From Intrasporangium_A sp039812505 (GTDB lineage: Bacteria; Actinomycetota; Actinomycetes; Actinomycetales; Dermatophilaceae), in contig NZ_JBDIAQ010000079.1 in the NCBI RefSeq assembly GCF_039812505.1, positions 1 through 15,499 on the forward strand: DNA of 15,499 bases, in the 5' to 3' direction. Made by a program: the position numbers and the translations under genes. Numbering within the stretch: the stretch's first letter is position 1; every line of letters starts with the position of its first letter. Below the pieces are notes generated by a model. The model did no database searches and was not told where the DNA came from. It worked only from the letters and a program-made list of their open reading frames with translations. Shown one piece after another: positions 15,478-15,499 of the stretch.

Positions 15478-15499
15478 GTCGCGCGGTCCCGTAGGCACC

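Overview
The window is a GC-rich stretch (about 73 % G+C by eye) with the codon use, GTG starts and tight start/stop overlaps of a high-GC actinomycete. The gene set suggests Micrococcales, perhaps Intrasporangiaceae/Dermatophilaceae, but that family placement is an inference. Nearly all of it is conserved chromosomal core. There is no tRNA, rRNA, insertion sequence, prophage or CRISPR array, and I do not see an undescribed multi-gene system.

Layout. (1) 32-1491, minus strand: a two-gene ABC exporter (permease plus ATPase), joined by an ATGA overlap. A short divergent control region with a 12-bp palindrome lies next to it. (2) 1566-3178, plus: psd and pssA, overlapping by 4 bp, which make phosphatidylserine from CDP-diacylglycerol and decarboxylate it to phosphatidylethanolamine. 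(3) 3223-9572, plus: a complete SUF iron-sulfur cluster operon, sufR-sufB-sufD-sufC-sufS-sufU-sufT. Most junctions overlap by 1-4 bp. A perfect hairpin sits on the sufC stop codon, and a candidate operator covers the sufR start. (4) 9573-9729: a small intergenic element with two imperfect 52-bp direct repeats and several stem-loops. (5) 9730-10347, plus: an acVLRF1-type peptidyl-tRNA hydrolase for ribosome rescue. It converges on (6) 10358-11347, minus: a membrane-anchored neutral zinc metallopeptidase (YpfJ/COG2321 type). (7) 11453-13615, minus: a FemX/FemAB-type peptidoglycan aminoacyl transferase followed 3 bp later by a divergent alanine-racemase-fold protein. (8) 13616-13878: intergenic, with a 21-bp tandem repeat (4.6 copies). 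(9) 13879-15477, plus: a two-domain ABC-F ATPase.

The order ABC exporter (minus) - sufRBDCSUT (plus) - later ABC-F resembles the Mycobacterium tuberculosis Rv1457c-Rv1466 / Rv1473 neighbourhood as I remember it. Here psd-pssA sits between the exporter and sufR, and SufB carries no intein.

The least explained signals are at DNA level. The 10-mer GGTATGCCGC occurs six times, in several reading frames, and accounts for every TAT tyrosine codon I could find. The 21-bp tandem array and the 52-bp repeats may share a short core. Compact dyads lie at the two control regions. Both strands are open over long stretches because of the base composition; those antisense frames are not annotated.
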